DNA of 64,000 nt from positions 1-64,000 of the forward strand of contig CAJJAU010000001.1 in NCBI GenBank assembly GCA_905182275.1, given 5' to 3'. Origin of the DNA: a gamma proteobacterium HTCC2207 (GTDB lineage Bacteria; Pseudomonadota; Gammaproteobacteria; Pseudomonadales; Porticoccaceae). The position numbers and the translations under genes were made by a program. Below the pieces are notes generated by a model, which was given only the letters and a program-made list of their open reading frames with translations, was not told where the DNA came from and ran no database searches. Below are positions 20,889 to 28,832 of the stretch, in pieces. The first letter of the stretch is position 1; each line of letters starts with the position of its first letter.

Positions 20889-21464
20889 TTGGTCGCAGGT
20901 GTTGAATTCTTGGACTATGTTAAACATATGCCTATCGATTATTTTCATATAATCACACCACCCGTAGTTGCCTATGTTAATCATCTGCATGTCCCCGATA
21001 TTGGCGGTCCCGACTCAGACGATCGCTATAAGATCACTATTTTAATTAGTAAACAGGATAGTGCCTGTATCAAAGAATTTGTCGATGCTAGCCATGCTGC
21101 CGCACAATTAGAGTGGCCGACTTCGTGGGACAAGGTCTTAAATATGCCGTTGCACGATGGTATTGATAAATGCGCAAGCTGGGACCAGTTGGCGGATTAC
21201 TTGATGTGCACATTTAATAGTTTTCACCCTCCATTATTACAGATGCCCGATGGTAGTCTTATGCCGCGCTCAGTAGAAATTGCCATCGGGGCTTCGGTGC
21301 GAGTGTTCGGCGCAATGGGTGGCTGTATGGTCAATGGAGAAAAGACGGTAGAGTGCTATCTCAGTGGTGTCCAGCTTCTCAACGATACCCCTATCAGCAC
21401 AGAAAATAGAAGCGTATATGACCGGTTAGAGAAGATAGTAGAGCGTTTTTCACCATGGAGGTAA
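20889..21464 (+). CDS. Protein resembling phage single-stranded-DNA-binding proteins (DUF2815-like)
   Basis: A 191-residue protein from TTG 20889, or 178 residues from ATG 20928. The pattern I recognise is that of phage DUF2815 ssDNA-binding proteins: a beta-strand RYKITILISKQDSACIKEFV, a helix and tryptophan region AAAQLEWPTSWDKV, then PLHDGID, and a late segment GASVRVFGAMGG followed by VECYLSGVQLLNDTPIS, equivalent to the family's 'G.Y.R.....Y.......CGL..VQ...DG.P'. The acidic tip and OB-like strand order fit, but this is comparison from memory, not a search. No phage genes surround it. It may act with the membrane-protein gene that starts 3 bp after its stop. Confidence 0.6.
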   Translation: MVAGVEFLDYVKHMPIDYFHIITPPVVAYVNHLHVPDIGGPDSDDRYKITILISKQDSACIKEFVDASHAAAQLEWPTSWDKVLNMPLHDGIDKCASWDQLADYLMCTFNSFHPPLLQMPDGSLMPRSVEIAIGASVRVFGAMGGCMVNGEKTVECYLSGVQLLNDTPISTENRSVYDRLEKIVERFSPWR

Positions 21465-21466
21465 AA

Positions 21467-21826
21467 GTGCTGTCTTATTTGCTACTTAGTTTCCTGGTCT
21501 TGGCCGGTGCAGCTATTTTACGGCTACACCAATCTAACGCACTGGCTAGACTAGCCGAAAAACAGGTTCTTTTATTCTCACTGATTTGTACTCTTTTTTC
21601 CGCAGTGCTAATCGTGTTTTGGCTATACCTGTTTTGGCTATTTGTAAGTGTTTGGTATTTCATGGGTATCGGATTGTTAGCGTGGGTGTTCACACGAAGT
21701 TTAAAGACCATTCACTACCAATCAACAATCTGGGCCTTACTATTAATAGGGATTATTGGCGCGCTATTTATGCAGATTATATACTTCGCTGATTACTATC
21801 CAATGGGCACATCGTCGGGGGTATGA
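21467..21826 (+). CDS. Small integral membrane protein, unknown function
   Basis: About 119 residues from GTG 21467, chosen because GGAGG at 21457-21461 sits five bases upstream; the in-frame ATG at 21455 overlaps that very site. The sequence is strongly hydrophobic with about four membrane helices (near residues 1-19, 33-52, 55-76 and 86-108) and a short cytoplasmic or periplasmic loop LHQSNALARLAEKQ between the first two. No family recognised. The ribosome binding site lies in the last codons of the DUF2815-like gene, so the two are very probably translationally coupled. Confidence 0.7.
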   Translation: MLSYLLLSFLVLAGAAILRLHQSNALARLAEKQVLLFSLICTLFSAVLIVFWLYLFWLFVSVWYFMGIGLLAWVFTRSLKTIHYQSTIWALLLIGIIGALFMQIIYFADYYPMGTSSGV

Positions 21827-21841
21827 GTTAACTCGGGCAGT

Positions 21842-22054
21842 CTAAATGTCTTTTTTCGAGCGCGGTAGCGTCGTCACCACATCCCCTTCACTCAGACGCT
21901 GATCGATCTCTTCAATCGACATATAGTCCAAGTCCCAGTGGTTACAGATATCATTTCTGTAACGCGTATGGTTCTTATCAGTGGAATCAGAAGTTTTCCG
22001 ATTGAAATACTTGAGTAGTCGCTGGCTAATTTTCATACAGCCATAGTACGTCAT
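21842..22054 (-). CDS. Possible small hypothetical protein
   Basis: A 70-codon frame (or 64 codons from ATG 22036, MKISQRLLKYF). The composition is protein-like, with a basic N-terminal part and an acidic C-terminal part (HWDLDYMSIEEIDQRLSEGD) that could fold as a helix-turn-helix-sized unit, but no family is recognised. No good ribosome binding site precedes either start. It is convergent with the membrane protein (16-bp gap), and a region of alternative hairpins lies just upstream. It may be real, or chance. Confidence 0.35.
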   Translation of the reverse strand: MTYYGCMKISQRLLKYFNRKTSDSTDKNHTRYRNDICNHWDLDYMSIEEIDQRLSEGDVVTTLPRSKKDI

Positions 22055-22068
22055 TCTTAATCGAACGT

Positions 22069-22097
22069 CTCGTTTCTATGAGACGAGACGAAACGAG
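22069..22097. repeat. Overlapping alternative hairpins
   Basis: CTCGTTTC at 22069-22076 is the reverse complement of GAAACGAG at 22090-22097. GTCTCGT at 22067-22073 is also the reverse complement of ACGAGAC at 22083-22089. The left arms overlap, so the two stems exclude each other. They lie upstream of the small minus-strand frame and after the end of DUF1993. Confidence 0.5.
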
Positions 22098-22196
22098 ATT
22101 AGAATTGAAATTTGAACGGCAGAGGGCCCATTAATTCCGCAAAGATCTGTACACCAGCCTAGGCCATATTTACCATAGATGCTTCCGGCCCAGCTG

Positions 22197-22724
22197 CTAT
22201 GCTGGCGTTGTGTTAAAGGCAGTAACCCCCAGAAAGTCGGCTTTACCTAAATTAACGCCATTATGGCGGAGAATGTTATAAGCGGTTGCAACATGAAAAT
22301 AGAGGTTGGGTAGCGCCCAGCAATTAAGATAATCACTGCCTCCAAAGGTGAGTTCATGCGGTCCCGCTTGCATAACTATCCTTTTCTGTTCGGCACCTTC
22401 AAGGTGTTTAGGTGAAATGGTGTCAAGAAAATCCTTAGTACTTTGGATACGCAGCTTCAATTCAGCGAAGGTAGTTTCATAGTCTTCATGCGCTGGAGCA
22501 TCGATATCTGCCAGCCTAGCTGCGCCGCGTTTCACGATATCGCAGGCAATCTGAACCTGTTTACTCAATGGCAGCATATTGGGATATAACCGAAAGTCAG
22601 TTAAGGCATGCTCGTCGATACCATTTTCGCGTGTATGTCTTGCAGCAATATCGAGTAACCCAGAAAGATTGTTCAGTGAGTGAATAAAGGCGGGAATGGA
22701 GCAATTATATATAGAGAATGACAT
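22197..22724 (-). CDS. DUF1993 family protein
   Basis: A 175-residue protein that matches DUF1993 throughout: SIPAFIHSLNNLSGLLDIAARH at the N-terminus, LYPNMLPLSKQVQIACDIVKRGAARLA, a central helix with FAELKLRIQSTKDFLD, and the C-terminal NCWALPNLYFHVATAYNILRHNGVNLGKADFLG. The family is predicted to be a DinB-like four-helix bundle of unknown function. GAGGT lies five bases before ATG 22724. It is a monocistronic gene flanked by long non-coding stretches. Confidence 0.9.
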   Translation of the reverse strand: MSFSIYNCSIPAFIHSLNNLSGLLDIAARHTRENGIDEHALTDFRLYPNMLPLSKQVQIACDIVKRGAARLADIDAPAHEDYETTFAELKLRIQSTKDFLDTISPKHLEGAEQKRIVMQAGPHELTFGGSDYLNCWALPNLYFHVATAYNILRHNGVNLGKADFLGVTAFNTTPA

Positions 22725-23304
22725 GGTTTACCTCGAAGAGTTAATGCTGCGTATATTGGTGTTGGATAAGTCGCTAACGTTTGGGGATTGGATGCTAACA
22801 GAATTTTAGTCTTTACAAGCCGAAGCGGGTGTACTTTGTTGAAATAAACATACTCAGCAGTCTCTTGTAGACCAATCAGATATCAACTGAGGAACTAAAA
22901 GTATTGGTAGTTGCCTTATAAAGGTCGCTTTGGGCTTCGCCCCCAACCCAATTGAGTTTAGTGCAGGATGAATGAATAGATTATCTACAGCCGTAATAAA
23001 TTTTAGCCTAATAGTCAGCTTAATAAATGTAATTATATTTGGTGCCAGTAGCCATTCAATAACTGCGACGGCGGTTTTTTTCATCGTTTTTACTCTAAAT
23101 ATTACAGAGTAGACTGGTGCAAGGTAACCAATCGTTAAGTCTTCTTTTCACTTTATATCGCCAAAAAGTTTTAGGGAATTACAGGCTTTTGATTCTCAGT
23201 TACCCACTGTCTTTTGCATTGATAGACTCTCGGCTATACTCCAAAGCTAAAGTTAGTTATTAAGCGCGTCTCTGTGACGTTGCTGTACCCTATGAGATAA
23301 AGTG
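22725..23304. other. 580-bp non-coding gap upstream of the MMPL operon
   Basis: No gene I can support. It holds a small GC hairpin around 22930-22946 (TTGGG...CCCAA), an AT-rich centre, and near its right end the possible promoter annotated separately. A 76-codon reverse frame at 22854-23084 was considered and rejected. Confidence 0.5.
23213..23240 (+). promoter_or_regulatory. Possible sigma-70 promoter of the MMPL operon
   Basis: TATACT at 23235-23240 matches five of six -10 bases; TTTGCA at 23213-23218, 16 bp upstream, is a weaker -35. It would give a leader of about 60 nt before ATG 23305. Confidence 0.35.
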
Positions 23305-26001
23305 ATGGAAAAATTGCTTCTTAGCTTGACCGGTATGTTTGCTGGCGCGCCCAGCAAAGTCTTGCGCTTTAGACGATCAGTGCTCCTCGTACTGGCCTTA
23401 GTTTCCATAGTCATGTTTCACGCCATGGCGACACGTACTACGTTTAACTTATCCTCTGAAGCATTTATGAACGAGGACAGCCCAGCGCAGCTATCCCTGG
23501 AAGAGTTCCGGCGTCAGTTCGGGAGTGATCGTTCCGTCTACCTTATTTACCGACCTTTGGATGGCGATGTTTTTTCGGCAGCATCGTTGTCAGCAGTCCA
23601 AAGCCTTACTAATGATCTAGAGAACTGGGGTGACCTGGATAACTCAGGCTACCCTGAGGCAGACCTAAGAGAACTGATTCATATAAGAAGGGTGCAATCG
23701 TTAACTAATTTACGTGTCCAGAACAGCGTCGGGGATGCGCTGATATCCGAGCGTCTGGTGCCCATAAAACTGCCGACAAGCCAAGTAGAGCTGAGCGAGA
23801 TAAAAGCTCGCGCCCTTAGCGAAGCAGATTATGTGTCGTCGTTTTACGCAGCCGATGGCAGCTATGGCGCGCTCTTACTACAGACCGATTTTGGTACTGA
23901 GGCCATAGACAGCTACACATCTGCATTAGATTCAGACACCGTGGAGCTAGATGATAGCTTTGGTGATTTCGATATCTCATTTGATGAGCAGGCTGTTGTC
24001 CAGAAGATTGAATTTAAAGATGTTAACCCTTTGGATTACTTGGCCTTCAATGACGCACTGGAAGCCGTGTACAACCAATACGCTGATCAGTTGGAATACT
24101 ATGCGGTTGGAGAACCTTCGCTGATGAGTCAGTTGCAAGGGATCCTAGAGCAATTGAAGCTTCTAGGCTATCTAATGGTATTGATATTTGCGTTGTTACT
24201 GTGGATATTGTTTCGCTCCGCTAGCGCTCTACTTTGGCCCTTGGTGACCATAGCACTCAGCGTTTCTTGGTGCTGGGGAATCACCGTTTTATTGGGTATT
24301 GAGCTATCAAGTATGATCGGCTTAACCGTATTATTGATTTTTTCTGTGGGAATTGCTGATTGCGTGCATGTCATGAGTGCTTATTTTAGCTTCAGAAGAG
24401 GGGGCTTAGACCATCACGCTGCGCTAACCAAGTCCTACGAAAAGGTGGGCTTGTCGATTCTGCTAACCACACTAACCACTGCGGCTGGCATTATGGTGCT
24501 GGCTAGTTCAAACCTCGAGCCGATTCGGGTTTTCGCGGTTATGTGTGCGTTTGGTGTAGTACTAGCCTTCTTTTTTACCATCGTCCTGCTGCCTATTCTC
24601 TTAGATTTTTGGCATCCGACCGCCGTGACTGAAAAGGGCAGTACCGCAGACAAGCTGGGGCTGCGCTGGCAACGTTTGAGTAATAAAGTAAAAGTAATTA
24701 TGGGCCTAATCAGCGCAGCTCTAGTGTTCGTGTCCCTGGGGTTGCTCATTGGTGCATTTATTAATGCAGTCATTCTGCTGACCTATTGGATTGTAAATTC
24801 GCAAACTAAGATACTGGCCCGGGTACCATTAATAGTAGAGCGTAGCCCGCGCAGAATCATGGCGATTTTTGCCGCCATCTTAATACTGTGCTGCTATGGC
24901 GCTACCAAAATTGTTATTGATACTAATGTTGCCGGTTTATTTAAGGATGACCACCCTCTAGCGATCGCGCTCAATGTGGTTGATAACAATATGTCTGGGT
25001 CACAAAACATGGAGGTGATGATAGATACCGGTACCACTGATGGAATTCTTGATGCGCAATTACTTATCGCGGTTGATAACCTTCAGACCAGCCTAGAGGA
25101 GCGGTACCCAGACACGATAGGCCGCACTTACTCATTGGCTAATATCGTCAAAGACACTAATCAAATTATGAATGACGAGGATCCGGACTTTTACGTCATA
25201 CCTAATTCGAATCAATCGGTTGCCCAGCTACTCTATTTATTTAACAGCGCCAATCCAGAGGATCGCCGCAATTTAGTGTCAGATGATTACAGTCGGTCTC
25301 ATATCTCGGTTAACTCTAAAAGTATGGGCTCTTATGGCTATCAGAAAATGTTCATTGAGGTTGAACAAGAAATTACTGCCAAATTTGCTAGTTTCAAAAC
25401 CACCTATCCTGATCTAGAAATTGTTCTGACTGGCACCATGGCTACCCTAATGGTAGTTTCAGATGAAATTGCCAAGTCCCAGTTTAATGGCTTTGCCTTA
25501 GCACTATTGCTCATTAGTTTGATTATGATCATTACCTTGGGGTCATTGCGTGGTGGCTTGATGGGTATGATACCCAACGCCATTCCGGCATTCTTAGCCA
25601 TTGGTCTCATGGGGCTATTTGGTATTCCACTGGATACGGATACTTTGCTGATTGCGCCGGTGATACTGGGAATAGCAGTGGATGACACTATTCATTTTAT
25701 GACTCATTACAGAATTGAATTAACAAAATCGAAGAGTGTAAGCATTGCCTTGGAAAGCGCCATTCGTGAGGTGGGGCAAGCTGTACTGTTCACTACTATG
25801 ATCATTGGCCTGGGCTTTGCAGTATTAAGCTTTTCAGATTATCTAGGCATGGCCAAGGTTGGATTCTTTGGTTCACTGTCAATTTTTGTTGCCTTGCTGT
25901 GTGACCTATTCCTAATACCGGCAATGATCATAGTATTTAAACCAACATTTGGTGTCACAAATGTAGACACCCAAATTGATTTCAAAGGAGTAAATGCTTG
26001 A
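23305..26001 (+). CDS. MMPL/RND-superfamily exporter (inner membrane pump)
   Basis: An 898-residue protein (ATG 23305; GTG 23302 would add one residue) with the RND layout in one chain: a first membrane helix (about 25-45), a large periplasmic region, five or so helices from about 285 to 430, another helix pair near 470-500, a second periplasmic region from about 540 to 715, and a final helix group to 885. The loops GIADCVHVMSAYF and GIAVDDTIHFMTHYR carry the repeated acidic residues in membrane helices used for proton coupling. Such pumps export lipids or hydrophobic compounds. The next gene overlaps by 4 bp and encodes a periplasmic lipid-carrier-like protein, which suggests lipidic cargo. 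Confidence 0.9.
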   Translation: MEKLLLSLTGMFAGAPSKVLRFRRSVLLVLALVSIVMFHAMATRTTFNLSSEAFMNEDSPAQLSLEEFRRQFGSDRSVYLIYRPLDGDVFSAASLSAVQSLTNDLENWGDLDNSGYPEADLRELIHIRRVQSLTNLRVQNSVGDALISERLVPIKLPTSQVELSEIKARALSEADYVSSFYAADGSYGALLLQTDFGTEAIDSYTSALDSDTVELDDSFGDFDISFDEQAVVQKIEFKDVNPLDYLAFNDALEAVYNQYADQLEYYAVGEPSLMSQLQGILEQLKLLGYLMVLIFALLLWILFRSASALLWPLVTIALSVSWCWGITVLLGIELSSMIGLTVLLIFSVGIADCVHVMSAYFSFRRGGLDHHAALTKSYEKVGLSILLTTLTTAAGIMVLASSNLEPIRVFAVMCAFGVVLAFFFTIVLLPILLDFWHPTAVTEKGSTADKLGLRWQRLSNKVKVIMGLISAALVFVSLGLLIGAFINAVILLTYWIVNSQTKILARVPLIVERSPRRIMAIFAAILILCCYGATKIVIDTNVAGLFKDDHPLAIALNVVDNNMSGSQNMEVMIDTGTTDGILDAQLLIAVDNLQTSLEERYPDTIGRTYSLANIVKDTNQIMNDEDPDFYVIPNSNQSVAQLLYLFNSANPEDRRNLVSDDYSRSHISVNSKSMGSYGYQKMFIEVEQEITAKFASFKTTYPDLEIVLTGTMATLMVVSDEIAKSQFNGFALALLLISLIMIITLGSLRGGLMGMIPNAIPAFLAIGLMGLFGIPLDTDTLLIAPVILGIAVDDTIHFMTHYRIELTKSKSVSIALESAIREVGQAVLFTTMIIGLGFAVLSFSDYLGMAKVGFFGSLSIFVALLCDLFLIPAMIIVFKPTFGVTNVDTQIDFKGVNA

Positions 26002-26894
26002 GTCATATCAAACGTCTGTCGTTGGCGAGTATTACAATGATCATAGGTCTATCATTACCGGCACATGCAGTGGAGGAGATCACTGGTTTAATTATTATGC
26101 AGGCGGTAGATGATAATCAAAGAGCGACTAATGACTCGTCTTTTACTCGCCTAAAATTATCGAGCTGTAAATTTGGTGTTAATAAAGGCCGTATCGCTTG
26201 TGCTGAATCGCCTAGAGTTAAGGTGCTCGAATCTGTAGCTGTCAATTACGGAGCGTCGTTAAAGGATACTAAAAGTGTCAGCATTACGATTGAACCGGCG
26301 TCTGAGCGAGGTATCGGCATGCTGACCTATTCCTACGATCAAGAAGATCGAGACAACCAAACTTGGCTATATCTTTCCGCCCTTGGGCGGGTGAAAAGAA
26401 TCGCCGGTGGTGATTCAGAGGGTGATACGGAACCTGCATCTCTATTTGGTTCAGAGTTTACGACTGAAGACACTGATACCGGTAAATTGACCGAATATCA
26501 GGTCAATCTTCTCGAAGAAACCACTCGGAGTAAACGAGCGGTGTGGAAGATAGAGATGATCCCTAATCAGGCAAGAGCCAAAAAAAGTCGTTATTCGCGC
26601 ACGGTTCATTATATTGATAAAACTCGCTATGTTGCGCTGCGCTCGGAGATGTATGACAAGTATGGCAAAGAGATAAAAAGATCCGTCGCTTCCCGGGTAG
26701 AGTTGGTCAACGATCACTGGATAGCACGCTCAGTAACTATGATGAATTTAGTCTCCAACCGCCTATCCAATATGGCGTTGATTAAAATCTATACCGATCT
26801 TGATATTAACGATGATTTTCTGACTCAGCGTACTCTTACAGATACCGCCTATCGTGAGGCGACGCTCAAACAACTCCGGGCTCAACTGGACTAA
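25998..26894 (+). CDS. Periplasmic LolA-like outer-membrane lipoprotein-sorting family protein
   Basis: A 298-residue secreted protein with a signal peptide (MSHIKRLSLASITMIIGLSLPAHAVEE). The body resembles the LolA-like 'outer membrane lipoprotein-sorting protein' family: LTYSYDQEDRDNQTWLYLSALGRVKRIAG, SLFGSEFTTEDTD, then ARAKKSRYSRTVHYIDKTRYVALRSEMYDKYGKEIKR. Members have a half-barrel that holds acyl chains and commonly neighbour MMPL pumps. Translation starts at TTG 25998 inside a TTGA overlap with the MMPL stop, so the two are coupled. A shuttle role is inference from the family and context. Confidence 0.82.
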   Translation: MSHIKRLSLASITMIIGLSLPAHAVEEITGLIIMQAVDDNQRATNDSSFTRLKLSSCKFGVNKGRIACAESPRVKVLESVAVNYGASLKDTKSVSITIEPASERGIGMLTYSYDQEDRDNQTWLYLSALGRVKRIAGGDSEGDTEPASLFGSEFTTEDTDTGKLTEYQVNLLEETTRSKRAVWKIEMIPNQARAKKSRYSRTVHYIDKTRYVALRSEMYDKYGKEIKRSVASRVELVNDHWIARSVTMMNLVSNRLSNMALIKIYTDLDINDDFLTQRTLTDTAYREATLKQLRAQLD

Positions 26895-26913
26895 CACAGA
26901 CAGGGTATTGATA

Positions 26914-28323
26914 ATGTTTCGTGACGGTTTGTTAATTTTGTACCTCGTGGTGCCGATGGCTCTCGGACAAGCTTTGGAGGCTGAAGTATTAGAGGAGGGT
27001 ACTTTAGAGGAAGAATTGATCTTCGCGGATGATTTATTTACCGATGCCTTTGACATAATTGAGGATATTGATTCTAGTTCGTGGCGAGATGGGCTCACTA
27101 TTCGACTCAGTCAGCAGATATCGGGGCAAGTTAATCATCATTTGGTAGAACCCCTTCCTGGATATTTATTATCTAAACACGGTGATCTGGAGAATAATCG
27201 CTTTGGTATCAATCTGCGTTATCAAAATGCGTTCGCTCTTGGCTGGTTATTGCAGGGTAGTTGGCAGGCTCGTGCCTACTGGCCCGGAGACTATGAATAT
27301 ACCGCGAATAATGACAATCTTGATGCTGAGTATCGAGTTAATGAGCTCTTTGTACAGCGAAGCCTTGATCAGCAAAGCCTGAAACTGGGGCGTCAGACCG
27401 TGGTTTGGGGAGAGACGGTGGGTAATTCAGTACTCGATGTCATCAACCATACTGAATATCGGGACTTTGGAACCATCGACATTGAGGATGCACGCCTCAA
27501 CCAGTGGATGCTGGTCTGGGATGTATTCAAAGACAGCGGTAATTGGTCGAGTTTCATTAACCTGTACCCAGAATTTAACCCTCAACCGGTGGTGGGAAGT
27601 CCATTTTATGTACCGCTGCCCTATGAACTCAATGACTACATTCGTAGCGACAAGACGCTCTTCGAAGTAGGGACGCAGTGGAGTAAGTCATTTGAAGGAA
27701 GTGACATTGCATTAATGGCTGCTTACCTTTACGAAAATCAACTGCGCTACCCTCAGGCTAATCCACAACCCATCGACTTTGTGGCCCTTACTAATGATTT
27801 TGTGTTACTAGGATTAAGTGCCAATAGAGCAATAGGCAAGCTGTTATTGAGCGCCGATATTGCGTTGAGCCATGGGCTTTTGCTTGATGAATCGACGCTT
27901 TCAGGAGGAGGTGGATTTGGTTTAGCTAGTGATATAAAGAAAGATCAGATTGCTCTCTCACTGGGCTTTGAATATGGGATTAGTAATTTGCAGAGTCTCA
28001 GCGTCAGTATTCAGGCCAAAAGAATGCTGGATGAACGCGACGGATTAGCTGACGAGCAGCAGCTGATCAATAAGGGTGTCTATGGTAGTTGGTTGGTGCG
28101 ATATAGCAATCAAGTAATGAATGATAACCTGGGTTTATCTGCGACCCTGCAGGGCGACCTTGAGGGTGATACTGGATTACTGTTTTTAGGCGCTGATTAT
28201 TCGGTCAATGATCGCTGGCAAGTTGCTGGTCAGATCATAAGCATAATCAGTAAAAAAAATAGTCCATTAGCAATTTTTGATCAAGATTTGCGGCTTGGCT
28301 TGATTGTCACATACGCTTTCTAA
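26914..28323 (+). CDS. Outer-membrane beta-barrel protein partnering the MMPL pump
   Basis: A 469-residue secreted protein with a hydrophobic N-terminus (MFRDGLLILYLVVPMALGQA) followed by an acidic linker. The rest is alternating-residue, aromatic-rich strand sequence with no long hydrophobic helix, and the chain ends in YAF, the terminal phenylalanine typical of BAM-assembled barrels. SLKLGRQTVVWGETVGNSVLDVIN recalls DUF1302-type outer-membrane proteins often found next to RND and LolA-like genes; exact family uncertain. ATG 26914 lies 19 bp after the previous stop, so it closes a three-gene operon spanning both membranes. An open frame upstream overlaps the preceding gene and is not used. 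Confidence 0.8.
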   Translation: MFRDGLLILYLVVPMALGQALEAEVLEEGTLEEELIFADDLFTDAFDIIEDIDSSSWRDGLTIRLSQQISGQVNHHLVEPLPGYLLSKHGDLENNRFGINLRYQNAFALGWLLQGSWQARAYWPGDYEYTANNDNLDAEYRVNELFVQRSLDQQSLKLGRQTVVWGETVGNSVLDVINHTEYRDFGTIDIEDARLNQWMLVWDVFKDSGNWSSFINLYPEFNPQPVVGSPFYVPLPYELNDYIRSDKTLFEVGTQWSKSFEGSDIALMAAYLYENQLRYPQANPQPIDFVALTNDFVLLGLSANRAIGKLLLSADIALSHGLLLDESTLSGGGGFGLASDIKKDQIALSLGFEYGISNLQSLSVSIQAKRMLDERDGLADEQQLINKGVYGSWLVRYSNQVMNDNLGLSATLQGDLEGDTGLLFLGADYSVNDRWQVAGQIISIISKKNSPLAIFDQDLRLGLIVTYAF

Positions 28324-28327
28324 GGTT

Positions 28328-28342
28328 TACGCGCGCCGCGTA
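28328..28342. repeat. Hairpin after the export operon
   Basis: TACGCG at 28328-28333 pairs with CGCGTA at 28337-28342 around a 3-nt loop, 5 bp after the barrel gene stop. No T-run follows, so termination by this stem alone is unlikely; it could protect the mRNA end. Confidence 0.35.
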
Positions 28343-28482
28343 GCTCCAAAATTAATTGTTCTCCGTATACCAAAGCATGAAGGGCAAAAAAAGCATCGGT
28401 TTAGCCGACTAGCGCTTACTAGAGCCGCTTGATCTGTTGTAACATAGAGTATTTAAACACCACCAAAAGACCGGCATAATCA

Positions 28483-28827
28483 ATGAGTAATCAGAACGAC
28501 AACGATAATTGGCAAGACGATAACGGCACGGCAACTCAGGAAGCACCACCGAAGCTACAAAAACCACGCATGTATCAAGTAGTGCTATTAAACGATGACT
28601 ACACGCCGATGGAATTTGTGGTTGAGTTAATCGAGCAATTTTTCTTTAAGTCACGAGAAAATGCCACTCAGATCATGCTTAAAATTCATTCGGAAGGAAA
28701 AGGTGTTTGTGGCGTCTATACTGAAGATATAGCAGAGACAAAAGCGGCCCTAGTCAATCAATATTCACAGGACAATAACCACCCACTTCTGTGCCAAGCA
28801 GAACCCGCTAGTAGCGATGAGGAGTAA
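28483..28827 (+). CDS. clpS: ATP-dependent Clp protease adaptor ClpS
   Basis: A 114-residue N-recognin adaptor that delivers N-end-rule substrates to ClpA. The core [24 protein letters not shown] contains the NDDxTPM substrate pocket, followed by the [21 protein letters not shown] segment; the first 35 residues are a flexible, acidic tail. It lies 5 bp before clpA. The arginyl/leucyl-transferase bpt, which makes N-end-rule substrates, lies 3.3 kb to the right, as in many gammaproteobacteria. Confidence 0.97.
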   Translation: MSNQNDNDNWQDDNGTATQEAPPKLQKPRMYQVVLLNDDYTPMEFVVELIEQFFFKSRENATQIMLKIHSEGKGVCGVYTEDIAETKAALVNQYSQDNNHPLLCQAEPASSDEE

Positions 28828-28832
28828 TACAT

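Noticed and set aside
19879-21826. Patatin plus DNA-binding-like and membrane proteins as a CBASS-type defence system
   Set aside because: No cyclic-nucleotide synthase or other CBASS gene is present and the patatin is of the RssA type; defence function cannot be supported.
22854-23084. 76-codon reverse open frame starting MKKTAVAVIEWLL
   Set aside because: No family, weak ribosome binding site, unusual composition after the first 30 residues, and no neighbour on the same strand; more likely chance.
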